Assembly: GCA_002292975.1 (NCBI GenBank)
Contig: DBCI01000049.1
Coordinates: 39,483 to 44,755 of the forward strand
Source: Polynucleobacter sp. UBA962
GTDB taxonomy: Bacteria > Pseudomonadota > Gammaproteobacteria > Burkholderiales > Burkholderiaceae
Direction: 5' to 3'
DNA: 5,273 nucleotides
The position numbers and the translations under genes were made by a program. The notes under the pieces are model-generated. The model did not search any database. It was given only the letters and a program-made list of their open reading frames with translations, and had not been told where the DNA came from. Shown here piece after piece: positions 1 to 5,273 of this stretch; position 1 is the first letter of the stretch, and each line of letters begins with the position of its first letter.

Positions 1-618
1 TTACCAGATGTGTATGTTCCCTGCGATGTCTGCCATGGTAAGCGCTATAACCGTGAGACTTTGGATATTCGTTATAAAGGTAAAAATATTCATGAGGTTT
101 TGGCAATGACTATCGAACAGGCACACGAGTTCTTCGAGGCGGTGCCTGTTGTTAAACGCAAACTCAAAACCCTACTTGATGTTGGCTTGGGATATGTGTG
201 TCTCGGACAAAGCGCAACTACACTATCGGGTGGCGAAGCACAACGCGTCAAGCTATCCCTCGAATTATCGAAGCGTGATACTGGACGGACTCTGTATATC
301 TTGGATGAACCGACAACTGGCCTTCACTTTCATGACATTAAATTACTGTTAGGCGTGATTCATACACTCAAAAAACAGGGTAATACAGTAGTCATCATTG
401 AGCACAACTTAGACGTTATTAAAACTGCCGATTGGTTGATTGACCTTGGTCCAAACGGAGGCGCAGGCGGTGGTCAAATTATTGCCACAGGCACGCCGGA
501 GGAGGTAGCTGAAAATCCTGCGAGTTTTACTGGTAAGTATCTGAAACCTCTTTTAAAAGCGAAATCTTCCTTGCCCACGAAGAAGAAAAAAGCCCTAGAG
601 CAGGCGAGCTTCAGCTAA
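1..618 (+). CDS. uvrA: UvrA, excinuclease ABC subunit A (C-terminal fragment, 5' end outside window)
   Basis: ATPase that recognises DNA damage with UvrB in nucleotide excision repair. The reading frame is open from base 1 and ends at TAA 616-618, giving about 205 codons, against roughly 940 residues for a full UvrA. Fragment numbering: C8-x2-C11 in a [12 protein letters not shown] context is the second half of the zinc finger of the second ABC module. LSGGEAQR at 75-82 is the ABC signature, LYILDEP at 98-104 is Walker B (D102, E103), followed by the TTGLH D-loop region, and IIEH ends in the H-loop histidine H135. The glycine-rich GGAGGG near 153-158 is typical of the UvrA C-terminus. A short lysine-rich tail (KKKK near 194-197) follows the conserved part. 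No damage to the frame is visible. The last 24 bp overlap the 3' end of the antiporter gene on the other strand. Identification is secure from the motifs. Confidence 0.97.
   Translation, partial: LPDVYVPCDVCHGKRYNRETLDIRYKGKNIHEVLAMTIEQAHEFFEAVPVVKRKLKTLLDVGLGYVCLGQSATTLSGGEAQRVKLSLELSKRDTGRTLYILDEPTTGLHFHDIKLLLGVIHTLKKQGNTVVIIEHNLDVIKTADWLIDLGPNGGAGGGQIIATGTPEEVAENPASFTGKYLKPLLKAKSSLPTKKKKALEQASFS
584..611 (-). terminator. Candidate intrinsic terminator of the antiporter gene
   Basis: Read on the minus strand, AAGCTC (611-606) can pair with GGGCTT (595-590) as a 6-bp stem with one G-U pair around a 10-nt loop. The stem runs into a T-rich tract (591-586, then CTTCTTC). It spans the antiporter stop codon (597-595) and lies wholly within the uvrA 3' coding end. 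On the plus strand the same arms have an A-C mismatch, so the structure favours minus-strand transcripts. The stem is short and the call rests only on inspection by eye. Confidence 0.3.
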
Positions 619-2577
619 ATCGATTGATTCTGGGCTACCAGATAAAACGACGATGTCGCCTTGCTGTAAAACAAGGTTTTGATCAAGCTCTAACTTAATG
701 TACTCCGCATTGGTTGATTTTCTGCGAACTGCTTGAATATGTACTCCGTCCTCTTCGAGCGCTAGCTCAGAAAGTGTCATACCAATTGCTTTCGCTCCCT
801 CTTGCACAGGTATCGAATGAAGATGCCAAGATTGATTAGCGCTTATCTCATCGTCCTCGGCACCCCTAAAATATCCACGCAATAGTCCATACCGCTGTTC
901 TCGAGCGTCTGTAACTCGACGCACTACCTTGCGCATAGAAACCCCCATAATCAATAAAACATGGGAGGCTAACATTAAGCTACCCTCGATCAATTCTGGA
1001 ATGACTTCGGTGGCCCCAGCACTTTGCAGTTTTTCTAAGTCAGCATCATCGCGTGTACGTACCAATACAGTCATACCTGGCTTTATATGTTCTACCAGAT
1101 GCAAGATCTTTAGGCTATGAGGGGTATCAGCAAACGATATGACCAATGCTTTTGCCCGTAATAATCCGGCCGCAACTAAAACATTCTCACGCGTTGCGTC
1201 CCCATAGACTACATGACTTCCGCCTGCCACAGCATCGGCAATTCGGTCCGGGTCTAAGTCAAGGGCTAAGTATGAAATGTTCTCTTGGTCAAGCATTTTG
1301 GCAAGCGCCTGCCCTGAGCGTCCAAACCCACAAATAATGACGTGGTCTTTATTGCGCACACTCTTTGTCGCCACCTTTGTTAACGCAAGCGACTGTAAAA
1401 GCCATTCATTGCTTGCAAAACGAAGTGCAATTTGATCACTGTATTGAATTAAAAATGGAGCGGCCAGCATGGAAAGTAACATGGCGGCCAGTACAGCTTG
1501 ACTAAAGGCGGGATCAATTAAATGTAAGCCATCAATTTGAGTTAGCAAGACAAAGCCAAACTCACCCGCTTGCGCTAAGCACAAACCCGTCCGGATCGAA
1601 ATACCGGGGCTCGCTCCAAATCCACGCGTAAGGACGGCAATTACTCCAAATTTGAATACCAAGGGAAAAATAAATAACAGCAGAACCAGGAACCATTGTT
1701 CATAAATGACTATGGGGTCAAGCAGCATGCCGATCGTAATAAAAAATAAGCCTAACAATACATCGCGAAATGGCTTGATATCATCCTCAACCTCATGACG
1801 ATACGGCGTCTCCGAGATCAACATCCCTGCTAAAAATGCTCCTAGTGCCATGGATAAACCAAAATGCCCGGTTATTGCAGACATCCCCAACACAATTAAT
1901 AACAAATTAAGCATGAAGAGTTCTTGCGAGCGATACCCAGCTACAAACTTAAACCACCGACTCATGACATTTTGGCCAATGTAAAAAATCAGTACTAGCG
2001 CCAAGAAAATTTTGACCAATGCAAAGGCAATATCTATAACGAGATCTTTACCACTTTGTGCCAGGGAGGGAATCAGAATAAGAAGAAAAACAACTGCAAG
2101 ATCCTGAAACAAAAGAATGCCCACAACATTTCGGCCTTGTTCAGTTTCCAGCTCCATCCTGTCTGACAAGATTTTTGTCACAATCGCAGTCGACGACATC
2201 GATAAGGCGCCTCCTAAAGCAAGGGCTGCTTGCCACGTCATGGGATAAATCCAAGCAATCATCAAACCAATGGGTATTGTTAAAACGATTGTCAAAATGA
2301 CCTGGCTTGCGCCAAGCCCAAAAACGATCTTACGCATCGAGCGTAATTTATGAATATTGAACTCGAGACCAATAGAAAACATCAAAAAAACGACTCCGAA
2401 CTCTGCGAGATACTTGACAGTTTCTGAATCAGAGGCAAGCCCTAAAGCATGGGGCCCAATTAAAACCCCGGCGGCCAAATAGCCCAAAATAGGGGGCAGG
2501 CCAAAATAGCGGAAAATAAGCACCCCCGCCACACCAGAGGCTAACAAAAAGAGAGTTAATTGAAGGACGCTCGGCAT
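595..2577 (-). CDS. CPA2-family monovalent cation:proton antiporter (KefB/KefC/YbaL-like) with RCK domains
   Basis: Inner-membrane K+(Na+)/H+ exchanger of the CPA2 family, 660 residues. Residues ~1-385 are a polytopic Na+/H+-exchanger domain with about a dozen hydrophobic segments. It includes [13 protein letters not shown] (128-140), LLFQD with the family's conserved Q158-D159, and [18 protein letters not shown] (270-287), which matches the Kef core. Residues ~411-525 form an RCK/TrkA-N Rossmann domain with GFGRSG (417-422, the GxGxxG dinucleotide loop) and acidic D440/D442 at the end of the second strand. Residues ~580-660 look like a TrkA-C domain ending in [12 protein letters not shown]. 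The start is fixed by the family-like N-terminus ([20 protein letters not shown]) and by GGAG 7 nt upstream. The C-terminal TrkA-C domain makes it longer than E. coli KefB/KefC (~600). No KefF/KefG-like ancillary oxidoreductase is nearby, so glutathione gating cannot be assumed. It is divergent from kdsD and convergent with uvrA. The family is certain; the exact ion and subfamily name are not. Confidence 0.94.
   Translation of the reverse strand: MPSVLQLTLFLLASGVAGVLIFRYFGLPPILGYLAAGVLIGPHALGLASDSETVKYLAEFGVVFLMFSIGLEFNIHKLRSMRKIVFGLGASQVILTIVLTIPIGLMIAWIYPMTWQAALALGGALSMSSTAIVTKILSDRMELETEQGRNVVGILLFQDLAVVFLLILIPSLAQSGKDLVIDIAFALVKIFLALVLIFYIGQNVMSRWFKFVAGYRSQELFMLNLLLIVLGMSAITGHFGLSMALGAFLAGMLISETPYRHEVEDDIKPFRDVLLGLFFITIGMLLDPIVIYEQWFLVLLLFIFPLVFKFGVIAVLTRGFGASPGISIRTGLCLAQAGEFGFVLLTQIDGLHLIDPAFSQAVLAAMLLSMLAAPFLIQYSDQIALRFASNEWLLQSLALTKVATKSVRNKDHVIICGFGRSGQALAKMLDQENISYLALDLDPDRIADAVAGGSHVVYGDATRENVLVAAGLLRAKALVISFADTPHSLKILHLVEHIKPGMTVLVRTRDDADLEKLQSAGATEVIPELIEGSLMLASHVLLIMGVSMRKVVRRVTDAREQRYGLLRGYFRGAEDDEISANQSWHLHSIPVQEGAKAIGMTLSELALEEDGVHIQAVRRKSTNAEYIKLELDQNLVLQQGDIVVLSGSPESIDLAEARLL
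659..680 (+). terminator. Weak candidate terminator downstream of uvrA
   Basis: CCTTG (659-663) pairs with CAAGG (672-676) around an 8-nt loop, with a possible extra G-U pair at the base, and is followed directly by TTTT (677-680). It begins about 40 bp after the uvrA stop codon, inside the antiporter's C-terminal coding sequence on the other strand, which is where a uvrA terminator would have to lie. The stem is short and the T-tract is only four bases, so chance is a real alternative. Confidence 0.2.
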
Positions 2578-2582
2578 ATACT
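2577..2582 (+). promoter_or_regulatory. Candidate -10 box (TATACT) for the kdsD-lpt operon
   Basis: TATACT matches the sigma-70 -10 consensus at five of six bases. Its last base lies 7 positions before the A of the kdsD ATG, so transcription would start at or next to the start codon. There is no convincing -35: the best candidate is TTAATT at 2556-2561 with a 15-bp spacer, and no TG extension precedes the box. The box overlaps the antiporter's start codon. The gap between the two genes is only 11 bp, so any promoter for either gene must overlap coding sequence. Confidence 0.25.
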
Positions 2583-2584
2583 TA

Positions 2585-2588
2585 CTCC
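2585..2588 (-). promoter_or_regulatory. Ribosome binding site of the antiporter gene
   Basis: GGAG on the minus strand sits 7 nt upstream of the ATG at 2577-2575 and supports that start codon. The same four base pairs lie immediately before the ATG of kdsD on the opposite strand, so the two translation starts are packed into one ~17-bp block. Confidence 0.7.
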
Positions 2589-3578
2589 ATGATAGCTAAG
2601 AACCCACGTGCGCTTGAGCTAGCGTGCGATACCCTTGACATTGAAGCGGATGCTTTACGGAAAATGCGCGATCGCCTTGCAAAAACAGGGGGCGATGCCC
2701 TTGTTTTATCGATCACCCTCCTCGAACAATGCCGTGGTCGCATCGTGGTCTCGGGTATCGGTAAATCCGGTCATATTGCCCGCAAAATTGCTGCGACCTT
2801 TGCATCGACTGGTTCGCCCGCTTTTTTTGTCCATCCCGCCGAAGCTAGTCATGGTGACTTAGGAATGGTAACGCGGGATGATGTATTTGTCGCCATCTCA
2901 AATTCTGGTGAGACTGAGGAATTACTCACCATTGTTCCCATCATTAAGCGAACTGGTGCCAAACTCATTGCCCTAACCGGTGACCTAAGCTCATCACTCG
3001 CAAAATTAGCAGATGCACATTTAGATGTGAGCGTCGATAAGGAAGCATGCCCCTTAAATATGGCACCCACCACTAGTACAACCGCTGCTCTTGCGATGGG
3101 CGATGCGCTCGCTGTGGCTCTTCTCGATGCGCGGGGTTTTAATGCCCAAGACTTTTTACGATCACACCCTGGCGGTCGCCTAGGACGCAAATTGTTAATT
3201 CATGTCTCTGAAGTGATGCGTGATTTTGCTAACACCCCCAAAGTATCTGAAGACAGCTCCTTTCAAGAGGCTTTAGCTGAAATGAGTCGCCACAAGATGG
3301 GTTTAGTCGTCATCATTGATGCTAGTAAGTGCGTGCTTGGTATTTTGACGGATGGTGATTTACGCCGTTTGCTTGAAAAAGGGATTGATACAAAGACTAT
3401 TCAACTTGCGAAGATCGTCACTGCGAACCCAAGAACGATTCCACCCGATCTAATTGCCGAAGAGGCTATTGAGATGATGGAGCATCACCGCATTAATCAT
3501 CTTATCGTTGCGGATAGTAATAAAACTCTCTTGGGCGCGTTAAATTTGCATGACTTGTTTGCAGCGAAGGTCATTTAA
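2589..3578 (+). CDS. kdsD: KdsD, arabinose-5-phosphate isomerase
   Basis: Cytosolic isomerase converting D-ribulose 5-phosphate to D-arabinose 5-phosphate, the first committed step to Kdo for the LPS inner core. It has 329 residues, against 328 in E. coli KdsD as I recall it. Residues ~45-185 form a SIS domain with VSGIGKSGH (54-62) and SNSGETEE (104-111). The four catalytic positions known for E. coli KdsD are present at identical numbers: K59, E111, E152 (in KEACPL) and H193 (in SHPGG). Two CBS domains follow at ~205-265 (LTDGDLRR 253-260) and ~272-329. The ATG is the first ATG, GTG or TTG for at least 50 bp in this frame, and the N-terminal residues align with E. coli KdsD. There is no Shine-Dalgarno in the 20 bp upstream; AAGGA at 2563-2567 is too far away. 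kdsC begins 2 bp after the stop. The tandem CBS pair and the following kdsC favour KdsD over the paralogues GutQ or KpsF. Confidence 0.97.
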   Translation: MIAKNPRALELACDTLDIEADALRKMRDRLAKTGGDALVLSITLLEQCRGRIVVSGIGKSGHIARKIAATFASTGSPAFFVHPAEASHGDLGMVTRDDVFVAISNSGETEELLTIVPIIKRTGAKLIALTGDLSSSLAKLADAHLDVSVDKEACPLNMAPTTSTTAALAMGDALAVALLDARGFNAQDFLRSHPGGRLGRKLLIHVSEVMRDFANTPKVSEDSSFQEALAEMSRHKMGLVVIIDASKCVLGILTDGDLRRLLEKGIDTKTIQLAKIVTANPRTIPPDLIAEEAIEMMEHHRINHLIVADSNKTLLGALNLHDLFAAKVI

Positions 3579-3580
3579 AT

Positions 3581-4168
3581 ATGCCAGTCGCCTTCACTCC
3601 TCACACCACCAATCCCTTAAAAGCTCATCCTCAAGCTCTTGAGCGGGCAAGTGCAATAAAGATGTTAGTTCTTGATGTTGATGGCGTGCTAACGAATGGT
3701 CAAGTTTTCTTTGGGCCTGATGGCAAAGAAATGTTAAAAGGTTTTGATATCCAAGATGGTTACGGAATTCAGTTACTTCAAAGCATTGGCATATCCTGTG
3801 CCGTGATTACTGGACGTCATTCAAAAATGGTACTTGCGCGGTGTGATGAACTTCATATTAAGCATGTATTTACAGGCGTAAAAGATAAAAATACTGCATT
3901 AGAAGAGCTTTTAAAACGGATCAATCTTAAAGCGAGTGAGCTTGCCATTATGGGCGATGACTGGCCTGATTTAGCCATTCTCCTGCGCGCTGGTTTGCGA
4001 CTTGCTCCAGCCCAGGCGCATCAAGAAGTATGTCAAATTGCTCACTACATTACCCATGCCAAGGGTGGCTATGGCGCGGTCCGTGAAGTATGTGATCTAA
4101 TTTTGAAAGCGCAGGGCCACTATGATGAACTATTACTCTCTACAAAAGGACTACCTACAACCTCATGA
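3581..4168 (+). CDS. kdsC: KdsC, 3-deoxy-D-manno-octulosonate 8-phosphate phosphatase
   Basis: Cytosolic HAD-superfamily phosphatase that hydrolyses Kdo 8-phosphate to Kdo and phosphate, just before Kdo is activated to CMP-Kdo. It has 195 residues (about 188 in E. coli) with a slightly longer N-terminus. All HAD motifs are visible: motif I LDVDGVLT with nucleophile D32 and D34; motif II ITGR with T77; motif III lysine in GVKDK (K101 or K103); motif IV GDDWPD (125-130) with D126/D127 for Mg2+. There is no large cap domain, as in the tetrameric C0 subclass. The C-terminal stretch AKGGYGAVREVCDLIL (160-175) is the KdsC signature tail that completes the neighbouring active site. The start lies 2 bp after the kdsD stop, with AAGG at 3567-3570 inside kdsD as a plausible ribosome site, so translation is probably coupled. 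M28 is an alternative start but would leave only three residues before the motif I strand. Confidence 0.96.
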   Translation: MPVAFTPHTTNPLKAHPQALERASAIKMLVLDVDGVLTNGQVFFGPDGKEMLKGFDIQDGYGIQLLQSIGISCAVITGRHSKMVLARCDELHIKHVFTGVKDKNTALEELLKRINLKASELAIMGDDWPDLAILLRAGLRLAPAQAHQEVCQIAHYITHAKGGYGAVREVCDLILKAQGHYDELLLSTKGLPTTS

Positions 4169-4812
4169 AATTTAATAGCATACAAATCTATCAAATTGCA
4201 TTACGAGGGATCTTGCGGGTTTTACCTTTTTTGCTAATGGGCTCACTGACCCTCGCAACATTTTGGTTAGTTAAGCGGAGTTCTCCACCAGAGGCATTGC
4301 TGTTAGCAAAAGTTCCTCAGCATGTCCCTGACTACATTCTTAAAAATGCGTCGCTATCCAACCTCAATGAATTGGGGCAAACCAAATATCGCGTGCTTGG
4401 TAAAAAGCTTACGCATTATGAAGATGATGCATCGATGGACCTAGAGTTTCCCCGCATGCGCGTTTTTCAAACCCAAGGCTCCGCTCCAGTTACCGTTAGG
4501 GCAGATCGCGGTTATATTGATGGAGATCTAACAATATTAGATCTTTTTGGGAACGGTGAAATTTATCGTCCTGCCCAAGAAGCCTTCGGTGATCTTAAAG
4601 CCTCGCCCAGACTACTTGCTCGCTCGAGCTATTTTCAGGCAATTATCAATGATGATATTGTGCGGACCGATAAGCCCTTAGAACTCCAACAGGGTATATC
4701 GATCATGAACTCTACTGGTGGTGGGGTACTTAATAATGTCCAACATAGCGTCACCCTAACTGGTCAAGTTCGTGGTCGTATCGAACCATCCGAACAACGA
4801 GGTCGCAATTGA
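4165..4812 (+). CDS. lptC: LptC, LPS export system inner-membrane protein
   Basis: Bitopic inner-membrane protein of the LptB2FGC transporter. It takes LPS from the LptFG core and hands it to LptA in the periplasm. It has 215 residues, within or slightly above the family range. A single hydrophobic segment at ~17-36 (VLPFLLMGSLTLATFWLV) is preceded by basic residues, predicting a cytoplasmic N-terminus. The periplasmic part contains VPDYIL (54-59), KYRVLGKKLTHYEDD (74-88) and VRADRGYI (111-118), which fit the LptC beta-jellyroll. The rest of the sequence is poorly conserved, as expected for this family, so position in the operon adds much of the certainty. The start codon overlaps the kdsC stop as ATGA (4 bp) and the stop overlaps the lptA start as TTGA. 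Only a weak, distant AAAAGGA (4144-4150) precedes it, so expression probably depends on coupling to kdsC. An inverted repeat at 4524-4544 lies inside the gene. Confidence 0.93.
   Translation: MKFNSIQIYQIALRGILRVLPFLLMGSLTLATFWLVKRSSPPEALLLAKVPQHVPDYILKNASLSNLNELGQTKYRVLGKKLTHYEDDASMDLEFPRMRVFQTQGSAPVTVRADRGYIDGDLTILDLFGNGEIYRPAQEAFGDLKASPRLLARSSYFQAIINDDIVRTDKPLELQQGISIMNSTGGGVLNNVQHSVTLTGQVRGRIEPSEQRGRN
4522..4548 (+). repeat. Perfect 8-bp inverted repeat followed by a T-tract, inside lptC
   Basis: AGATCTAA (4524-4531), a 5-nt loop CAATA, then TTAGATCT (4537-4544) with the T run continuing to 4548. Two further G-U pairs (4523 with 4545, 4522 with 4546) could extend the stem in RNA. The form resembles an intrinsic terminator but the stem is A/T-rich. 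It encodes GDLTILDLF in LptC (120-128), so the repeated Asp-Leu codons (GAT CTA, GAT CTT) may explain it by chance. Confidence 0.5.
4799..4802 (+). promoter_or_regulatory. Ribosome binding site that fixes the TTG start of lptA
   Basis: GAGG lies 6 nt upstream of TTG 4809-4811, a near-ideal Shine-Dalgarno position. In the lptA frame there is no ATG, GTG or other TTG between the in-frame stop TAG 4746-4748 and this codon. The site is inside the last codons of lptC. Confidence 0.75.
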
Positions 4813-5273
4813 TTCGTATTCTTCGTATTTTGATACTCTTGTTGCCAATTTTGGCTGGCAATGCCTTTGCAAATAAATCTGATCAGGATAAGCCCCTTAT
4901 AGTCAATGCCGACCAAGTCGATGTCGATGATGTTAAACAAAGCTACCAACTGAGTGGCGATGTTTTACTCATCAAAGGATCTATGATTGCCAAAGGAGAT
5001 AAGGGAACAATTCTGGTGGACCCTCAGGGTTATCAAAATATTGGTCTCAAAGGCAGGCTGGAGGCACCTGCTTCAATGCGGCAGCGGCGCGAAGGACTGG
5101 CTGATGAGTTTATGCAGGGGGTTGGACGAGATGTATCTTACGATGACAAGAAAGAACTGATTGTTTTGACCGGTCAGGCCACCATTAAGCGTTTACTCAA
5201 TATGCAAATGCTCGATCAATTACAGGGCTGGCAAATTGAATATGAAGACATTAAAGAAAGCTACAAAGTGAGG
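4809..5273 (+). CDS. lptA: LptA, periplasmic LPS transport protein (N-terminal part, runs off the window)
   Basis: Periplasmic bridge protein whose head-to-tail beta-jellyrolls carry LPS from LptC to LptD. The frame is open from TTG 4809 to the window end, 155 codons ending on a complete codon; some C-terminal residues are missing. Residues 1-21 form a classic Sec signal peptide: basic MIRILR, a hydrophobic core ILILLLPILAG, and the AxA site A19-F20-A21, with mature N22. After it comes an OstA/LptA-type domain: PLIVNADQVDVDD (29-41), YQLSGDVLLIKGSMIAKGD (46-64), then VSYDDKKELIVLTGQATIKR (109-128), the repeated strand pattern of the family. The TTG start is supported by GAGG 6 nt upstream, by the absence of other starts in the frame, and by the full signal peptide it yields. 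It overlaps the lptC stop by 4 bp (TTGA), so it is probably translated by coupling. In relatives lptB normally follows. Confidence 0.93.
   Translation, partial: MIRILRILILLLPILAGNAFANKSDQDKPLIVNADQVDVDDVKQSYQLSGDVLLIKGSMIAKGDKGTILVDPQGYQNIGLKGRLEAPASMRQRREGLADEFMQGVGRDVSYDDKKELIVLTGQATIKRLLNMQMLDQLQGWQIEYEDIKESYKVR

Noticed and set aside
2414..2448. TTGACA at 2414-2419 as an upstream promoter for kdsD
   Set aside because: The sequence at the proper spacing is AAGCCC; the nearest -10-like TAAAGC is 23 bp away. Not a credible promoter.
2473..2510. Near-repeats of GGCCAAA(A)TAGC within the antiporter's 5' coding region
   Set aside because: They fall on codons for Gly, Leu, Ala, Tyr and Phe in the conserved N-terminal helix region. 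The copies are irregular and only two or three, so composition explains them.
2589..2594. TATCAT on the minus strand as a -10 box for the antiporter
   Set aside because: It would start transcription near 2582, downstream of the GGAG ribosome site the gene appears to use, and no -35 is visible at 17-18 bp.
2635..2663. Perfect TTGACA -35 hexamer at 2635-2640 on the plus strand within kdsD
   Set aside because: No acceptable -10 lies 16-18 bp downstream (CGGAAA at 17 bp). The bases are simply kdsD codons near the N-terminus.
2849..3190. 113-codon minus-strand open frame antisense to kdsD
   Set aside because: It is rich in Ala, Ser and Arg, has no recognisable domain, and lies opposite the catalytic core of kdsD, whose identity is certain. 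It is a shadow frame.
4764..4949. 61-codon minus-strand open frame across the lptC/lptA junction
   Set aside because: It is opposite two well-supported genes including the LptA signal peptide, with no domain or ribosome site evidence.

Overview
This window looks like ordinary chromosomal core genome from a Gram-negative bacterium. It is most likely a betaproteobacterium of the order Burkholderiales. The gene order (Kef-type antiporter divergent from kdsD-kdsC-lptC-lptA), the form of the KdsC motif IV (GDDWPD) and the moderate base composition, judged by eye, would fit a Polynucleobacter-like freshwater member. That placement is inference from gene content and protein style, not from a database match.

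Layout from left to right. Positions 1-618 (+) hold the C-terminal ~205 residues of UvrA, the nucleotide-excision-repair ATPase; its 5' part lies outside the window. Positions 595-2577 (-) hold a complete CPA2-family cation:proton antiporter (KefB/KefC/YbaL-like: exchanger membrane domain, then RCK N and RCK C domains). It converges on uvrA with a 24-bp tail-to-tail overlap. Only 11 bp separate its start codon from that of kdsD, which runs the other way. Positions 2589-5273 (+) carry a tightly packed run: kdsD, kdsC, lptC and the first 155 codons of lptA. Gaps within it are +2 bp, -4 bp (ATGA) and -4 bp (TTGA).

The plus-strand run is one outer-membrane-biogenesis unit. KdsD makes arabinose 5-phosphate and KdsC removes the phosphate from Kdo 8-phosphate to give free Kdo, the inner-core sugar of LPS. 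LptC and LptA are the inner-membrane anchor and periplasmic bridge that carry finished LPS to the outer membrane. In relatives lptB and rpoN usually follow; here the window ends inside lptA.

There are no RNA genes, insertion sequences, CRISPR arrays, prophage genes or long repeats that I can support, and no gene-free stretch over 300 bp; coding density is almost complete. I do not see a previously undescribed system. The points worth a second look are small ones: a TTG-started lptA, a kdsD start with no Shine-Dalgarno and a -10-like box placed for a leaderless transcript, a perfect 8-bp inverted repeat plus T-tract inside lptC, and a terminator-like hairpin built into the overlapping ends of uvrA and the antiporter.
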